Shown: positions 1 through 10,652 of the stretch, one piece after another
How the letters are laid out: each line of letters begins with the position of its first letter
Position numbering within the stretch: the stretch's first letter is position 1
From: Cryptomeria japonica
Taxonomy: Eukaryota; Streptophyta; Pinopsida; Cupressales; Cupressaceae
DNA length: 64,000 bases
Reading direction: 5' to 3'
Assembly: GCF_030272615.1 (NCBI RefSeq)
Contig: NC_081414.1
Coordinates: 781,362,119 to 781,426,118 of the forward strand
Translations under genes and position numbers: made by a program
The notes under the pieces: generated by a model
What the model saw: the letters and a program-made list of their open reading frames with translations, nothing else
Told to the model about the DNA's origin: nothing
Database searches by the model: none

Positions 1-412
1 TCAATGCAATAATAACCAATCATCTCCATAACATGTCATGCTGATAATGCTTGCCAGTCCGTAACATAGACCTAATTGCCGATAACAACAAATATGCAAA
101 CCCGATTAGATCAATGACCAAATCACCAAAACAAAGTGTCCAAACAATGTCTTCGACATAACCAAGTAATCTCTAGATGATAACAGATCATCCTTTGCGC
201 TGGTGAACAATATAACTTGCCAGTGAGCTAGATACTGGTAATTGTGCATAAGTCACTGAACATGCTGGTGAACATAACCAAAGATCTCGAAGTGTTTATA
301 GGTGTTGACAAGTGTTGACATCAATGAAAAAACCACTGCAACACATCCAAAATACCAACACAGATGTTCCTCATTTGGAGAACTCATAAAAATGTTCGAG
401 GAAGCCCCCTTA
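1..412. other. Unassigned AT-rich DNA
   Basis: No coding frame or terminal repeat is recognisable. The stretch around 300-330 (a repeated gtgttgaca followed by tcaatg) resembles wording common in Copia/Sirevirus LTRs. It is too short and diverged to assign. Probably old repeat debris. Confidence 0.3.
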
Positions 413-840
413 TTAAAAGTCTTGTTTTTTAGACCTATGCCCCAAAATCAAATTATCATTTTTCATATTTGAAATGTTATCCAGACACTCTGTAGATTTA
501 TCCTTGCTACTCTTATCAGAAGATTTCACACCAATAAAATTCAGAATAGACCTAGGTTGTTCTAAAATATTAACATCTAGCTCTAGGAGAGCACTAGACA
601 AACTTGTAGAGTTCAATATATTCTCACAAGCTTTAGGACCAACATCCTTACCCATATCAGAATGATTTACAATTGTTTCTAGATTATTGGACAAAACCTT
701 ACCAATTTTAAAATCCATAAATAGAGGCGCATCCACAATTAAAGGAGACAAAGGGAGATCATTACTCAGCTTATCAATCTGTTGCTGCCAAATTCCATCA
801 TTCGATTTGATATTACAAGTCCCACCACCACCTCCACCCC
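413..840 (-). pseudogene. Unidentified short reading frame with glycine-rich N-terminus
   Basis: On the minus strand a frame stays open from a glycine run (complement of the C-rich tract near 821-855) to a stop at 413. It gives a roughly 140-residue acidic, Asn/Ser/Lys-rich segment; an internal Met at 751 would give 112 residues. I see no domain, signal peptide or membrane segment. Upstream in this frame there is a stop close to the glycine run, so no convincing start exists. The neighbourhood is repeat-derived, so this could be the C-terminal piece of a retroelement Gag-like or LINE ORF1-like protein. I do not recognise it. Confidence 0.2.
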
Positions 841-869
841 CACCCCCACCTCCATTTCCACCCGTGCAT

Positions 870-1500
870 CAACCTCCACCTCCTGGCTCCGATGAGGCTC
901 GATATCGAGCAATTATTGATGACAATTTTGTTTTCATATAGAGAAAAGTTAATGAAATCCTTAAAGCACCACATATGTCCCCACACATGCAACATTTTGC
1001 ATCGAAGATGCAAAACCTTATTGATGCAGTTAGGTCTATAGATGCAGAGCTCGATTCACATCAAGAATGGATAGAGGAGAGACACTAGTTTTATTCTAAT
1101 GGATATTTTGGACTTAAAAATAGACAAATCTCACTTAGTTACATATTTTCCAAACCCTGTCACAAGTGAACCCATTCCACCAAACAAATCCTGCATATCC
1201 ATGGGGTGGTGTACACATTGGTGCATGGACGATAATTTTTGGGATTGGTGGCATATGGTATTTGACTCCCCACCACATGCCAACCTAGAGTGCCCTTTGT
1301 ACTTTTTGAGAAAATTATATGTAGAGTTTGTTTTGGGTTTAAAGCCCAATTATTTTGATATTAGAGCATTCCAGGGTGTTGGTAGTGGCATGCCATAGGA
1401 TAGGTTGGGGGCCCGCATTGACCCCAATAGTCCTGCCCGTCGCTAGGCCATTGTGGGTCCTTTGTCTATTATACCTGATGCTTTGCAAAGAGGATTAGAA
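870..1500 (+). pseudogene. Degenerate unidentified reading frame fragments
   Basis: Plus-strand frame pieces read through a proline run (about 826-858), then a short helical, charged segment (about 945-1088), then after a frame change a Trp/Cys/His-rich segment (1099-1398). Several stops and at least one frameshift interrupt them. The pieces look like remnants of one transposon-encoded protein. No catalytic motif can be assigned, and the proline run may be simple repeat expansion. Confidence 0.2.
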
Positions 1501-2955
1501 AATCTATTTGATGGCAACACACACAAGAGCACAAGAAACAAATGTTAGTGTTAGCAACAAAATATTATCCTAAACAAGCATATCAAGAGAGATATTAAGC
1601 ATGAAATAGAAAGCGTACAAACATAGAATAGATAAACTATACTCCTCCAAATGCTAATCAAGATGCTCATAGTTTCTCCTCCCTTGTTCCTCTCCTCTTC
1701 AAGTTCCACATGAGTGTAGCTCTTAGCTTTTAGCACTAGCCATGGATGCCATATGGAGATTCAAGATGGTTGAATATGATAAGCAAATTCTATGCAAGTG
1801 TAGATAGTGATGCTATGAAAAATCTCTATGCTAATACCAGTATAACAACAATACTGTAATTCTTCCTTCTTTACTTGAGGAGAAGGGTTCTATTTATAGA
1901 AGAAATGGGGAAATGAAGGGTTAAGATTGAGAAATCTTAACAAGGGTTAGGATTGAAAGATATTCAATCCATGTGAGACTTTCAGCCCAATCCCATGTTG
2001 ACAAGTGTCACCATGAGGAGGTTTGGGAGGAGAGATAAGGAGCATTAAATGCTTGAGGGGACATTATGGTTACCCTAGGGGGCTGGGTTAGGGTTATCTT
2101 AATGGATATTCCTTTTATCCAAGGGATAAATGAATGTGCAAGGATTAAATGGTTACCTTACTTAAAGAAATTAATGCTTTGAAGAGACCCATGAGTCAAA
2201 AGGATGGTTAAGTTAGAGGAAACTCTCTAACCAAAGGTATATCTTTTCATTATTCTCATTTTGTTTCAAGGTTTGAAAAGTAATAGTTTGTTACCCTGTT
2301 TCCCATTGATTGTTATATTTTCAACTATGTAACTGGGAGCCCGTGTCTGATAAATATACAAACTGGTATGTATATTTATTGTATGATTAAGGGTTGCTTT
2401 TGTAAAAATCCTCATTACTGTCATGTTTAAATATTGTTAAGCATTTGGATCAAACACATTTTATTAACTCATTTCGAGCTTTGCATGTGTAGTCTCTATT
2501 GGGTCAAGGGTTTCATGATCCATAACTATTGTATTTTGTTAAAAAAGTTTCTCTGCAATGTTTACCAGCATCCTCTCTGTGTGTGCCAAAATAGGAGCTT
2601 TGGAACAAGGTATGGACATCCATCAAAGCATAATTGAAGGGGGTTTTTTGTCAAAAATTAGTTGCAAATGCTCCAATAACAAAAATCGCAAAATGGGGTA
2701 GCATACACACAGCATGTGATTAATTCGCAAAATGGATTAATTCACAAAAAAAAACTAGTCTCAATATGATTGCAGAAAATAATTAGTTGCCCTTACCTTG
2801 CTTGTGCAGAGATCACTCCAGTGGGGGGGGGTAGGGAGGCAAGATGGTCGCCACTTGCTTCGAATTGCTTTGATCAAAATGAAAATGCGTTGTGTTTTTT
2901 TTTTTAATAAAATGCTTGATGTCGTCGGAATTCTGACGAACATGGGCATATTTTT
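1500..2955. other. Non-coding stretch without recognisable gene
   Basis: No supported gene. The stretch holds scattered short frames, a G-run (about 2822-2830) and A/T homopolymers. Parts around 1880-2170 read like LTR or UTR sequence, but I could not find a matching partner in the window. Confidence 0.4.
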
Positions 2956-4027
2956 TTAAAAAAATCAAATTTTCACACAATGCTCCTTGTCCATCGGAAA
3001 CCTCCGTCCGAAAGCAACATAAATCCCACAAAAAATTATTTACCTTAGATTTTTTTATTTAAAAACAATTTCATTTGATAAAATACAGTTTCTTGTTAAA
3101 AGTGATTTTTAAAATAAAATAGAATGTGTTTTAGTGAAAATATATCTATTTGTCATATGATATAGTTAATTTTATTTAATTTACTAATCATTTAAAATTT
3201 CTAATATGAAATGATTTGCATGCAAAAAAGAATAAATTAGAATTGAAAATTAGTTTTAAATTTAGATTTAGTCTTTCACTTATTTTAAAATTATAATTAG
3301 TCATTGTTGATTTATTTTTTAAAAGAAATTAATTTAATGTAATTGTATTAGATAATAAATATTTATGAATTTTAAAAATTACAATTTATTATAATTTTAA
3401 AGTTAATTGTAAGCTTAAAAAATATTGTGGTGATTTGATTAATAATTTTAGATCCAATAATACTTAATCCCACATAGAAATGGAATTGTACTTAAAGAAC
3501 TTGAAACATTTATCATTAATGTCAAATTTATAACAATCCTAACCATAACCCTTATAATCCTTAATTATGGTTTAATTCTAGCCCAAGGTGCACACAAAAC
3601 CAATTTTAAAAAAAAATCATAATTATAGTTAAGTTATTAGACACAATACAATATCTAAAGATCTTATCTAAGAAATGTGAGAACATGCCCTAACTAACTA
3701 CATCATGCATCAGTTAAGATATGATAAATCTTAAGATTAATATTTGGATTGTGATTAAATTAATATTAACGATGGATCATAGAGTTAAAAGAATGTTGGA
3801 TTTCTATGAATATTGTTATTGATGTCAAACTCAGTGATCTAGTTAAGATCGGATGTGGCGTAAGTAGTTCTGGTATTGCAGGTAGAACATCAGTGGAAGA
3901 TAGGTATGTATGTGATATGAAACAATAAGGCATATATGATCTACTAGAGTCATTTTCAGAACATCCTCTTCTTGGGAATCTTGTGTTTTGCTTATCATGG
4001 TTTGTATCTAGTTCTTGTCTTAGTTAC
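2956..4027 (+). repeat. Unit 1 of a 1.29 kb tandem duplication (left part)
   Basis: This stretch is nearly identical to 12121 onward: the same AT-rich flank followed by the first part of element D's LTR, which starts at 3794 with TGTTGGATTT. The unit is split by Gypsy-1 and resumes at 11923-12120. It ends with ggcatgtgt, where unit 2 begins directly. The only gene-like content is LTR and flanking DNA. Confidence 0.85.
4023..4027. repeat. Target site duplication GTTAC of Gypsy-1 (left)
   Basis: GTTAC directly precedes the TGTAGCG start of the LTR. It is repeated perfectly at 11918-11922 after the CA end of the 3' LTR, which fixes both element ends. Confidence 0.95.
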
Positions 4028-4194
4028 TGTAGCGTCCAAAAATTGCGACACTTGCAATTTCAACTGCATTTCAGTCTTCACGATGGCGGCACAACACGGA
4101 ACCTGAATGGAGACCCTGAAACTTGTCCACAACATCAAAAACTGCATTTTTCCAGCACCCTGCTTGATCCCTCCTTGCACCGTGCTGTCCCGGG

Positions 4195-4325
4195 AGGTGG
4201 GACCAGAGCGCCCAGCACCCTGGTCCTTTAGGACTAGGGTGCCCAGTGCCCTGGTCCCCCAGGACCATGGCGCCCAGCGCCCTGGTCCCCCAGGACCATG
4301 GCGCCCAGCGCCCTGGTCCCTGGCC
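4195..4325 (+). repeat. GC-rich 31-bp tandem repeats in U3 of Gypsy-1 5' LTR
   Basis: About four copies of a 31-bp unit built on cgcccagcgccctggtcc and a following aggaccatgg. Each holds the inverted repeat TGGTCC-CCCA-GGACCA. The block is a sharp GC island in an AT-rich element and lies about 120-250 bp upstream of the TATA box, where LTR enhancers usually sit. The 3' LTR block at 10826-10915 has one unit fewer. Confidence 0.85.
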
Positions 4326-4442
4326 ATATTTTGGGCCCGGTCTCCTATGGGGCTTCGAGTCTTTTTGTTTGCAAATTGGAAAATAACATTTCCTGGTCGG
4401 CCTAAGGTCGGGAAAATCAGTCTATCAGCCCTAATTGACAAG

Positions 4443-4450
4443 TATATAAA
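4443..4450 (+). promoter_or_regulatory. TATA box of Gypsy-1 5' LTR
   Basis: TATATAAA in the middle of the LTR, conserved at the equivalent place in all four LTRs of this family (also 11037-11044, 32661-32668 and 39222-39229). Transcription would begin about 30 bp downstream, making upstream sequence U3. Confidence 0.75.
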
Positions 4451-4927
4451 CTACATTTTCCTCTCCCATTTGGGTAGATAAAAAGGGGACATATGTGTAC
4501 AAGACATGGAAATGATACTCAAACATTCAAGCATTCAAGCATTCCTTCAAGCAATTGATCATTCTAAGTCTCCATTCAAGGCTAAGTGTTGCATTCAAGA
4601 CAAGGATTCAACCATTGAAGAGGAGATCACTTACTACATACAACATACAACATACAACATCTATACCTTCACATATAAGGATACAAACATCCTTACAACA
4701 AGGTACTAGTACTTGTTTTACATTACAAACATTTAAATTTACAGCATTTCTCATTTCTTGGTTAATTCCAAAACCAGGGTTTGACCTAAGGGAAAACCCC
4801 TAATCCCTAACCCCCCAATCGTCTTCGCTTTTCTGTATGTAGGTGGCAGGTACGCGGCTGAAATTGAAGATCTGGAATCCTTGTGCAGAGACGAACAGAT
4901 CCCCCTTCGTTTTGCGGATTTTTCGGA

Positions 4928-4957
4928 GGACCATGTGCACGTCGGGTGCCATCATCC
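4928..4957 (+). other. 30-nt hairpin with GTGCAC palindrome, LTR copy (Gypsy-1)
   Basis: Begins GGACCATG and ends ATCATCC, with GTGCAC in the upper half. It is the same length and plan as the leader copies at 5723-5752 and 6346-6375. Stem pairing is weaker here, but the palindrome is kept. Confidence 0.6.
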
Positions 4958-5323
4958 TGTCAACTTTTGTTCAAATTTGTAGGATAGCGCCATATCGACA
5001 TTTTACTGCTAATTCCAGGTCCGCAGCTTCATCCTATATTCCTATCTCTATTTATAAGCGAATCTTTCTCACTTTTCATGCATTCCTAGTTCAATCTTTC
5101 TATCTACATTCTTTACAAAAGAGGGTAGCCTTGCTATCTTAACCCTTGAAACTCATTTAGAATCCAATCTTGCATTGCGTGGGATTGGATCTTGTGGGTT
5201 TCAACTCCTTTTTTGAATGTAAAGTTTCTCCCAAGTGAAAACCGCCAACCCTAGTGACCTCCCTTCTCTCTCCTCGGAGTTGGAGAGGGGAGAGCAACTA
5301 GGGTTCGATTTTTCCGCTTTACA

Positions 5324-5344
5324 TTTTGGTGAACCCGACGTGAA
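5324..5344 (+). other. Primer binding site region of Gypsy-1
   Basis: Directly after the LTR's final CA lies ttttggtgaacccgacgtg. This is not the initiator-Met site (TGGTATCAGAGC) used by the other elements here. The same sequence with one change follows the Gypsy-2 5' LTR at 33486. The primer tRNA cannot be named with confidence. Confidence 0.6.
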
Positions 5345-5722
5345 CATCCTTTCTGATTATTCATGGTTAGATCTTAAAATTGGCTTCCTTGATTACATTT
5401 CCATGTTTGATCTTTTGCAAAGTTTAGAGGTTAATTGCATAAAAACCCTAAATTTTCTTTTTAGTAATTAAGCTTGCGAAATGTTTAATTATTAATGCTT
5501 GTTTCAGATCTGCCCTTCTATTACAAATTATCAATTCATAGTTGTGCTTTAATTCTGAAAATTAAGTGGTTAAGTGTCAAAACCCTAATTTTTGAAACCC
5601 TCTTGATTCAACTTTTGACCAACAATTTCACTGATCAAAACATCTCAAATCAGCTGTAACTTTGGATTCCGCAATAAAATCACAATATCTTTCATCCCTG
5701 AAAATTTGGAAAAAAGTTGCGA

Positions 5723-5752
5723 GGACCGTGTGCACTCCGAGTGCCATCGTCC
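5723..5752 (+). other. 30-nt hairpin, leader copy 1 (Gypsy-1)
   Basis: GGACCGTG at the 5' side, GTGCAC palindrome, then an apical inverted repeat GCACTC-C-GAGTGC, and CATCGTCC at the 3' side. Arms pair imperfectly over most of their length. Confidence 0.65.
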
Positions 5753-6345
5753 CTGACATTTTTTCCAAAATTTCGGGAGTTAGATCTTACTGTATTTTTC
5801 TGCTAAAATCCAAAATTTTGGCTGATTTTATCAATTACAACACTTTCAAAATTACAATCAAAGTTGGTCTAGGGATTGTTTGGATTAAGGCTTCTAATCA
5901 TTCAAAAATTGTTGAAATTGAAATTTTGTGTCGAAATTGTGTTCTTACTATCCTAAATCTGAAAAGTGTGTTTGCATTCATTTGAAATTTCAGTGCTTTA
6001 TTCAAATTCTTGCAATTTGTGACTTTTGAAATTAAGTGCTTAATTACAACAACTTTGATTTCCGCTTTCAAAATTGAATTTTGCGTGAAATTGAGTCAAC
6101 TTTTAAAATTCAAAACTTGCATTGCTTTTGGTATTCCCTTTAAAATCATAAAATTCAAAATTTCAGTTTCCCTCTCTTTTTCAAAATTCAAATTTTTGTA
6201 TTTTTCGACAATCTTGGTAGGGTTCAATTTTGAGATTGCAACTTTAATTTTGCCTATCTACAGATCGTATAATCACTCAATTTTTTCAGATTAGCTCTAA
6301 AATCATCATAACTTTCATCTCTAAAAATTTCGAAAAAAGTTGCGA

Positions 6346-6375
6346 GGACCGTGTGCACTCCGAGCGCCACGGTCC
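6346..6375 (+). other. 30-nt hairpin, leader copy 2 (Gypsy-1)
   Basis: Perfect 8-bp stem GGACCGTG/CACGGTCC enclosing a loop that contains the end of the GTGCAC palindrome. It lies about 220 bp upstream of the Gag start. The equivalent copy in Gypsy-2 (34510-34539) keeps the stem exactly while the 3' half of the loop differs. Confidence 0.7.
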
Positions 6376-6592
6376 CTGACATTTTTTCTGAAATTTCGGG
6401 AGATTGTTATGATTGCATTTAATAGCCTAAATCTAGGAGACTGGCTGATTTTACTGAAATTTGCTACCTCTAAATTCAAAATCTTCTCTCCCTCTCTAGT
6501 GCATGAGTTTTATAACAATAAGCCCTACTTACACTATTCCCGTTAGACGAAGCCGTAGAATTAAGTCTTTCTGAGGTTTAATTACCAAGGAG

Positions 6593-9500
6593 ATGGAGCC
6601 TAATTTGAATAGCCTTTTTAATGAGGAAATGGGTAATTCCTCTAATCTTCTTAATGATGAAGAAGCTCTCCATGAGGTTTCTGTAGAACAACTTTCAAAA
6701 TTGGATAACCAATTTGATGATTTTCAACAATGGATGTCTCAAGAGTATCCCGATAGTCAAGCTCTTTCATTAATTGAGGGTCTAAAACATATGCTTCAAA
6801 GTGATAAGAATGGAATTGATATTTTGCATGGTATTGCACACATTGTGGATTCGAATGTGATGCCTATGAAGAGTTGTGCTGAAACTTTAGGTTATACACA
6901 ACCTCCCACTCAAGTTAATCATTCTGTTCCTTTGACAACTTCTATTGCTAGTATAACTACCTTTACATCAAACATAATGACCACTTCTATACAAGATATT
7001 CCTCCTATGATCACCAGTCATGGGGGCAATCCCTCTTCTTCAATTAACCCTCTTCCTTCATTCAATACAACTTCTTCATTCATTCCTTCAATGAGTGTCC
7101 CTATTACATCTTCACAACTGAACATGACGCAAGGGGGCAATTCATTCAACCATTCCATTCCTCCTTGTAGTGTTCCTCCTTTCCAATCATCTCCTATGAC
7201 TAACTATCATAGTGTTCCACCACCTTACTCTCTACCTTCTTTCAATAACATAATACCTCCATCACAATCTAACACATCTAATATGAATTCTTCGATTGAA
7301 GCGACCATTAACAATCTTGCACAAACTGTCTCTTCTTTACAGCAACAAATTGCCTCTATGAATCAATCTAAGTTTAGTGTGCCCACATTTGATGTTGCGA
7401 GCCCACTTTCTCTTGACATTGTTCAAGCTATCCCTCCTAAACATGTTGAAATCCCGCATTTGGAGCTTTATAATGGTAAAGGTGATCCTCTAACACATGT
7501 TAAGACTTTTCAAACAATATGTACCGATTTTGCTTATGACCAAAGGTTGCTTGCAAAACTATTTACTAGAACATTAAGAGATAAAGCCCTACAATGGTAT
7601 TGCTCATTGCCTTCTTATTCTATTACTTCTTTCAAACAACTTGCAAATGCTTTTATTCAACAATTTCAAAACAATATAAGTCCTAAAGTTACTTTGATTG
7701 ATTTAATGCATTGTAAACAAGGTGTTAAAGAAAAAGTGACTGATTTCATTGGTAGATATAAGCATTTGTATGCTCAAATTTCTTTTCCAGTGCTTGACAT
7801 TGATATTCAAAGAATCTTTATTTCTAATTTACAAAAAGATATTCGAGACAAACTTCTATTTTCTGAGTTTACTTCTTTCCAACAGTTGTGTACAACTCTT
7901 CACAATTATCAACTGACTGTGAGTCAAATGGAACAATCACATCCTATGGCTCTGAGTGATAAGGGTGATAGCAGTCAACAACCATTTGGGAAGTTTAAAC
8001 CGAATAGAGATTCCATAAAATTCAATGAGAACATCATCAACAACAATGTGAATGCAGCGTCAGGTGTGTCCCCTATTTCTAAATTTTTCAAGAAAGAAAG
8101 AAAGTTTACTCCTTTGAATGAATCATTGCATAGTATTATGAATAAGTTATTGGAACAAAATGTGCTTACTCTCCCTCCTATAAAGAAAATTGATCCTGCA
8201 AAGATTAATTCACCCTATTTTGATAACAAATCTTTTTGTCAATTTCATCATCAACCTGGGCATGATACTGAAAAATGTTTTGCTTTGAAGGGTAAAATTC
8301 AAGATTTGATTGATAATAATACTATCTCTGTTTCCGGAGTGAATGATAAAGGCAACACATCTGTAGCTCCTCCTAACCAAAATCTTTAGATTTTTACTGA
8401 TCCATTACCTTCTCATACCTCTAATGTGATTGAGACTAATAATTCCTCTCTCTCATCTGATGGTCTTGTGTCTATGACTCCGAATATGATTAACTTTGTA
8501 GAGTAGCAAGAAAACCCTAAAGAACCTTCCATCACATTTGATTCTAGTGAAACTATCAGGGCACCTGATGGTCCTTTATACATAGTTGCAAAACTCAAGA
8601 ATACACCTTGTCGTGGAGTGCTTATTGATCCTTCGTGCATGGTTAATGTTATTACTGAAGAATTTCTCTTTACTTTACAATTGAATCAAGTGATCTATGA
8701 CAAAACAGATGTGATTGTGAAATTATTTGATGCATTTTCTTCTCCTGCAATTGGTTCTATTACATTACCTATTGAAGTTCATAACAAATCCCTTGATGTG
8801 AACTTTGCTATTATTCCTTCATCCGAACAATTTCGTGTGAAGCTTGGCTATCCTTGGCTATCTTCCATGAAAGCTATTGCTTCTCCTATTCACAAATGTT
8901 TGAAATTTCCCCATAATGGTGAAGTTATTACTGTCAATCATAGTTTCTTTAAACCAGCTGAAAGAACTTCTAGCATTCCTATTGATTATTTTTGGCCTAA
9001 ACAATTCCAATCTCTTCCACCGCGAAGTGATCATCTTTTCAAATCTTATCAAAAGTGGAAAACAGATATGATCCTGTCTTTGAGTGAACCTAGAACACCC
9101 AAACTTGACATTCCTATCGTTCTTGAGAAGGAAGTTCTTCCTTTGAAAGATAAAACTAATGTCTTTCCTCAAGAAGATTCCCAACCCATTCCTATGGATG
9201 TGACTATGTCTATACCTAATAAACTTTCTAAAAGTAGACCTATACCTCCTCGTCATGATGGACTTGGTCTCCTTCCTAAACCAAATATTCCTCCTTTATA
9301 TGGAGCAATTCATCCTCCTTCCTTTTATAGAGAAAAGAGACCTTCCTCTTCTCCTATTATCCAGCCTAAGAGACCACAACCTAAACATCCAAGTGATAAG
9401 GATGAGAACATTCCTCCTCCTCAATCTTCTCCACTTCCTACTAAGACTAGACGAAATCGTTCTGCACGTGAACACCGACGAAAGCGTCGTCTTAAAGCTC

Positions 9501-9946
9501 AAGCAGCTACTTCTCAAACTTTGCAATCTCCAAAAACACCTTCAACAAGCATTATTCCATTTTCTCCTCAACCAAAAATTGAGCCAAAATCTCCTAAACA
9601 TAAGATGCATGATGGTCTTGATCCTGTGCGAGTTAAAGATCCTATTTTTATAAATCTTGATGATGATATAGATGAAAATGTTATTCATGATGAAAATGTT
9701 ACTTCTCTTGCTTCTGATAGTGAATATGAGCTTGTTGATATTGATAACCATTTATCTAATGAATTTTCTAAAGCACTTATCCTAGCTCCTAGACAAGAAC
9801 AACGTGGCTTGGAACATGAACATAGCCCTTGTTTGGATCTTGTGATAGCTCCATCTGCTGTGTTGGATGTTCCTCCTCTAGCGTGTTTCCTGCCTTCCCG
9901 AAACATTGATCAGCAAGATCGGGGGGTAGATGACGTGCTAGACTAG
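6593..9946 (+). CDS. Gag-protease polyprotein of Gypsy-1 (two in-frame stops)
   Basis: One frame of 1118 codons runs from ATG 6593 to 9946, broken only by TAG codons at 8387 and about 8504. The first is a sense codon in Gypsy-2, and the site of the second reads Gln there. Residues 1-80 are acidic; 100-260 are Ser/Pro/Asn-rich and disordered. About 285-470 is the Retrotrans_gag capsid domain (motifs ALQWY, FIQQF, NLQKDIR). About 550-570 is a CHHC-type finger (FCQFHHQPGHDTEKC). From about 665 a retropepsin-like domain reads VLIDPSCMVNVI and later LGYPWL. The usual Asp-Thr/Ser-Gly is replaced by Asp-Pro-Ser, so activity is uncertain. The C-terminal 250 residues are Pro/Lys-rich. No RT, RNase H or integrase follows. 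Structural role: forms particles and, if active, cleaves Gag. Start chosen because Gypsy-2 keeps the same Met and the similarity begins there. Confidence 0.85.
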
Positions 9947-10637
9947 TTTCATTAGCATAGCAGACTCTCTCCTCCTCTCTTTTGTTACTTCTTCTATGTG
10001 TTTTTCTCATTCTTATATTTGTTGTCCTTAGTGTTGTCTACTTGAGGATGATGCAAAGCATTGAGATCTCTTTTGGTCTCTCTCATGTTGACTCAAAAGA
10101 CACATGTGTTCCCTTCTTCTAGGTGACCTTCCTTGATTGGGGAATGAAGAACAATTATGCATACATACATATGATATACATGAATTATCATACATCATAC
10201 TGACCCCGAGGAAAGCGAAGTCACCTCATGCTTTGTGTTTTGTGTCTATTATCCTTGGGTTTATCTCACACTTGGGGGCTAAATCCTTGCGATAACGTGC
10301 TCCTTTCCCTTCTCATTTCTTATGTGTATCACTACGTTAAAGCAATCACCCCCGTTGAGGCATGTGTGATCGCTTTAATGTAGGGGGGCATACACCCTGT
10401 CTATCCCTTCAGGATACTTGAAAATTTCTTGGCGAGCTTAGCTTTGCCTTGAAAATTTTTGGTATTTCTCTTGCATGACTCATACTGAGGGAACCTTACT
10501 AGTTTGTCAATTGAAGTCGTAAGATCCTTAGTCCACTGGGGGCTTGGTGTATCTTGCCTCCTTGACGCAGTGAAAGTCTTTCAATGTTGTTTCCTTGTAC
10601 TTTACTGGAAGTATGAGCGTACGCTTATACTCTCGCT
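9947..10637 (+). other. 3' untranslated region of Gypsy-1
   Basis: Non-coding, strongly conserved with 38090-38823 of Gypsy-2. It contains a hairpin at 10337-10378 followed by a second G-run (taggggggc, about 10381-10389) that looks like an internal polypurine tract. Confidence 0.6.
10337..10378 (+). other. Conserved 3' UTR hairpin of Gypsy-1
   Basis: Arms TTAAAGCAATCAC (10337-10349) and GTGATCGCTTTAA (10366-10378) pair over 13 bp with one G-U-type mismatch around a 16-nt loop. Gypsy-2 has the same structure at 38484-38524. Confidence 0.65.
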
Positions 10638-10652
10638 AAAGTGGGGGCTTAA
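10638..10652 (+). other. Polypurine tract of Gypsy-1
   Basis: AAAGTGGGGGCTTAA directly abuts the 3' LTR. It is the expected primer site for plus-strand DNA, and Gypsy-2 has the same sequence with one change. Confidence 0.75.

Larger units (their letters stand above)
4028..5323 (+). repeat. 5' LTR of Gypsy-1
   Basis: 1296 bp, starts TGTAGCG and ends TTTACA. It matches 10653-11917, with 7 differences in the first ~89 bases. It is 31 bp longer than the 3' LTR, which equals one extra copy of the GC-rich U3 repeat. It holds a GC-rich repeat block (about 4195-4325), a TATA box (4443-4450) and one copy of a 30-nt hairpin (4928-4957). Confidence 0.95.
5345..6592 (+). other. Long untranslated leader of Gypsy-1
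   Basis: About 1.25 kb of A/T-rich leader with small frames but no conserved protein. It holds two copies of a roughly 90-bp repeat (about 5685-5780 and 6310-6405), each centred on the 30-nt hairpin. The second Gypsy copy has the same two repeats. The length suits RNA packaging or translational-control signals. Confidence 0.6.

Noticed and set aside
687-941. Proline-rich small protein
   Set aside because: A simple (CCA/CCC) run joined to short frames that end at once. There is no support for a gene.
4107-4481. Pro/Gly-rich open frames in both directions in the Gypsy LTRs
   Set aside because: They arise from the GC-rich 31-bp repeats in U3 and vary with repeat number, so they are not genes.
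5662-6546. Several 70-107 codon frames in the Gypsy leader
   Set aside because: They are not conserved as protein between Gypsy-1 and Gypsy-2 beyond nucleotide similarity, and they begin at different places.
8858-9526. Minus-strand and alternative-frame open frames over the Gypsy protease region
   Set aside because: Shadows of the conserved Gag-protease frame.
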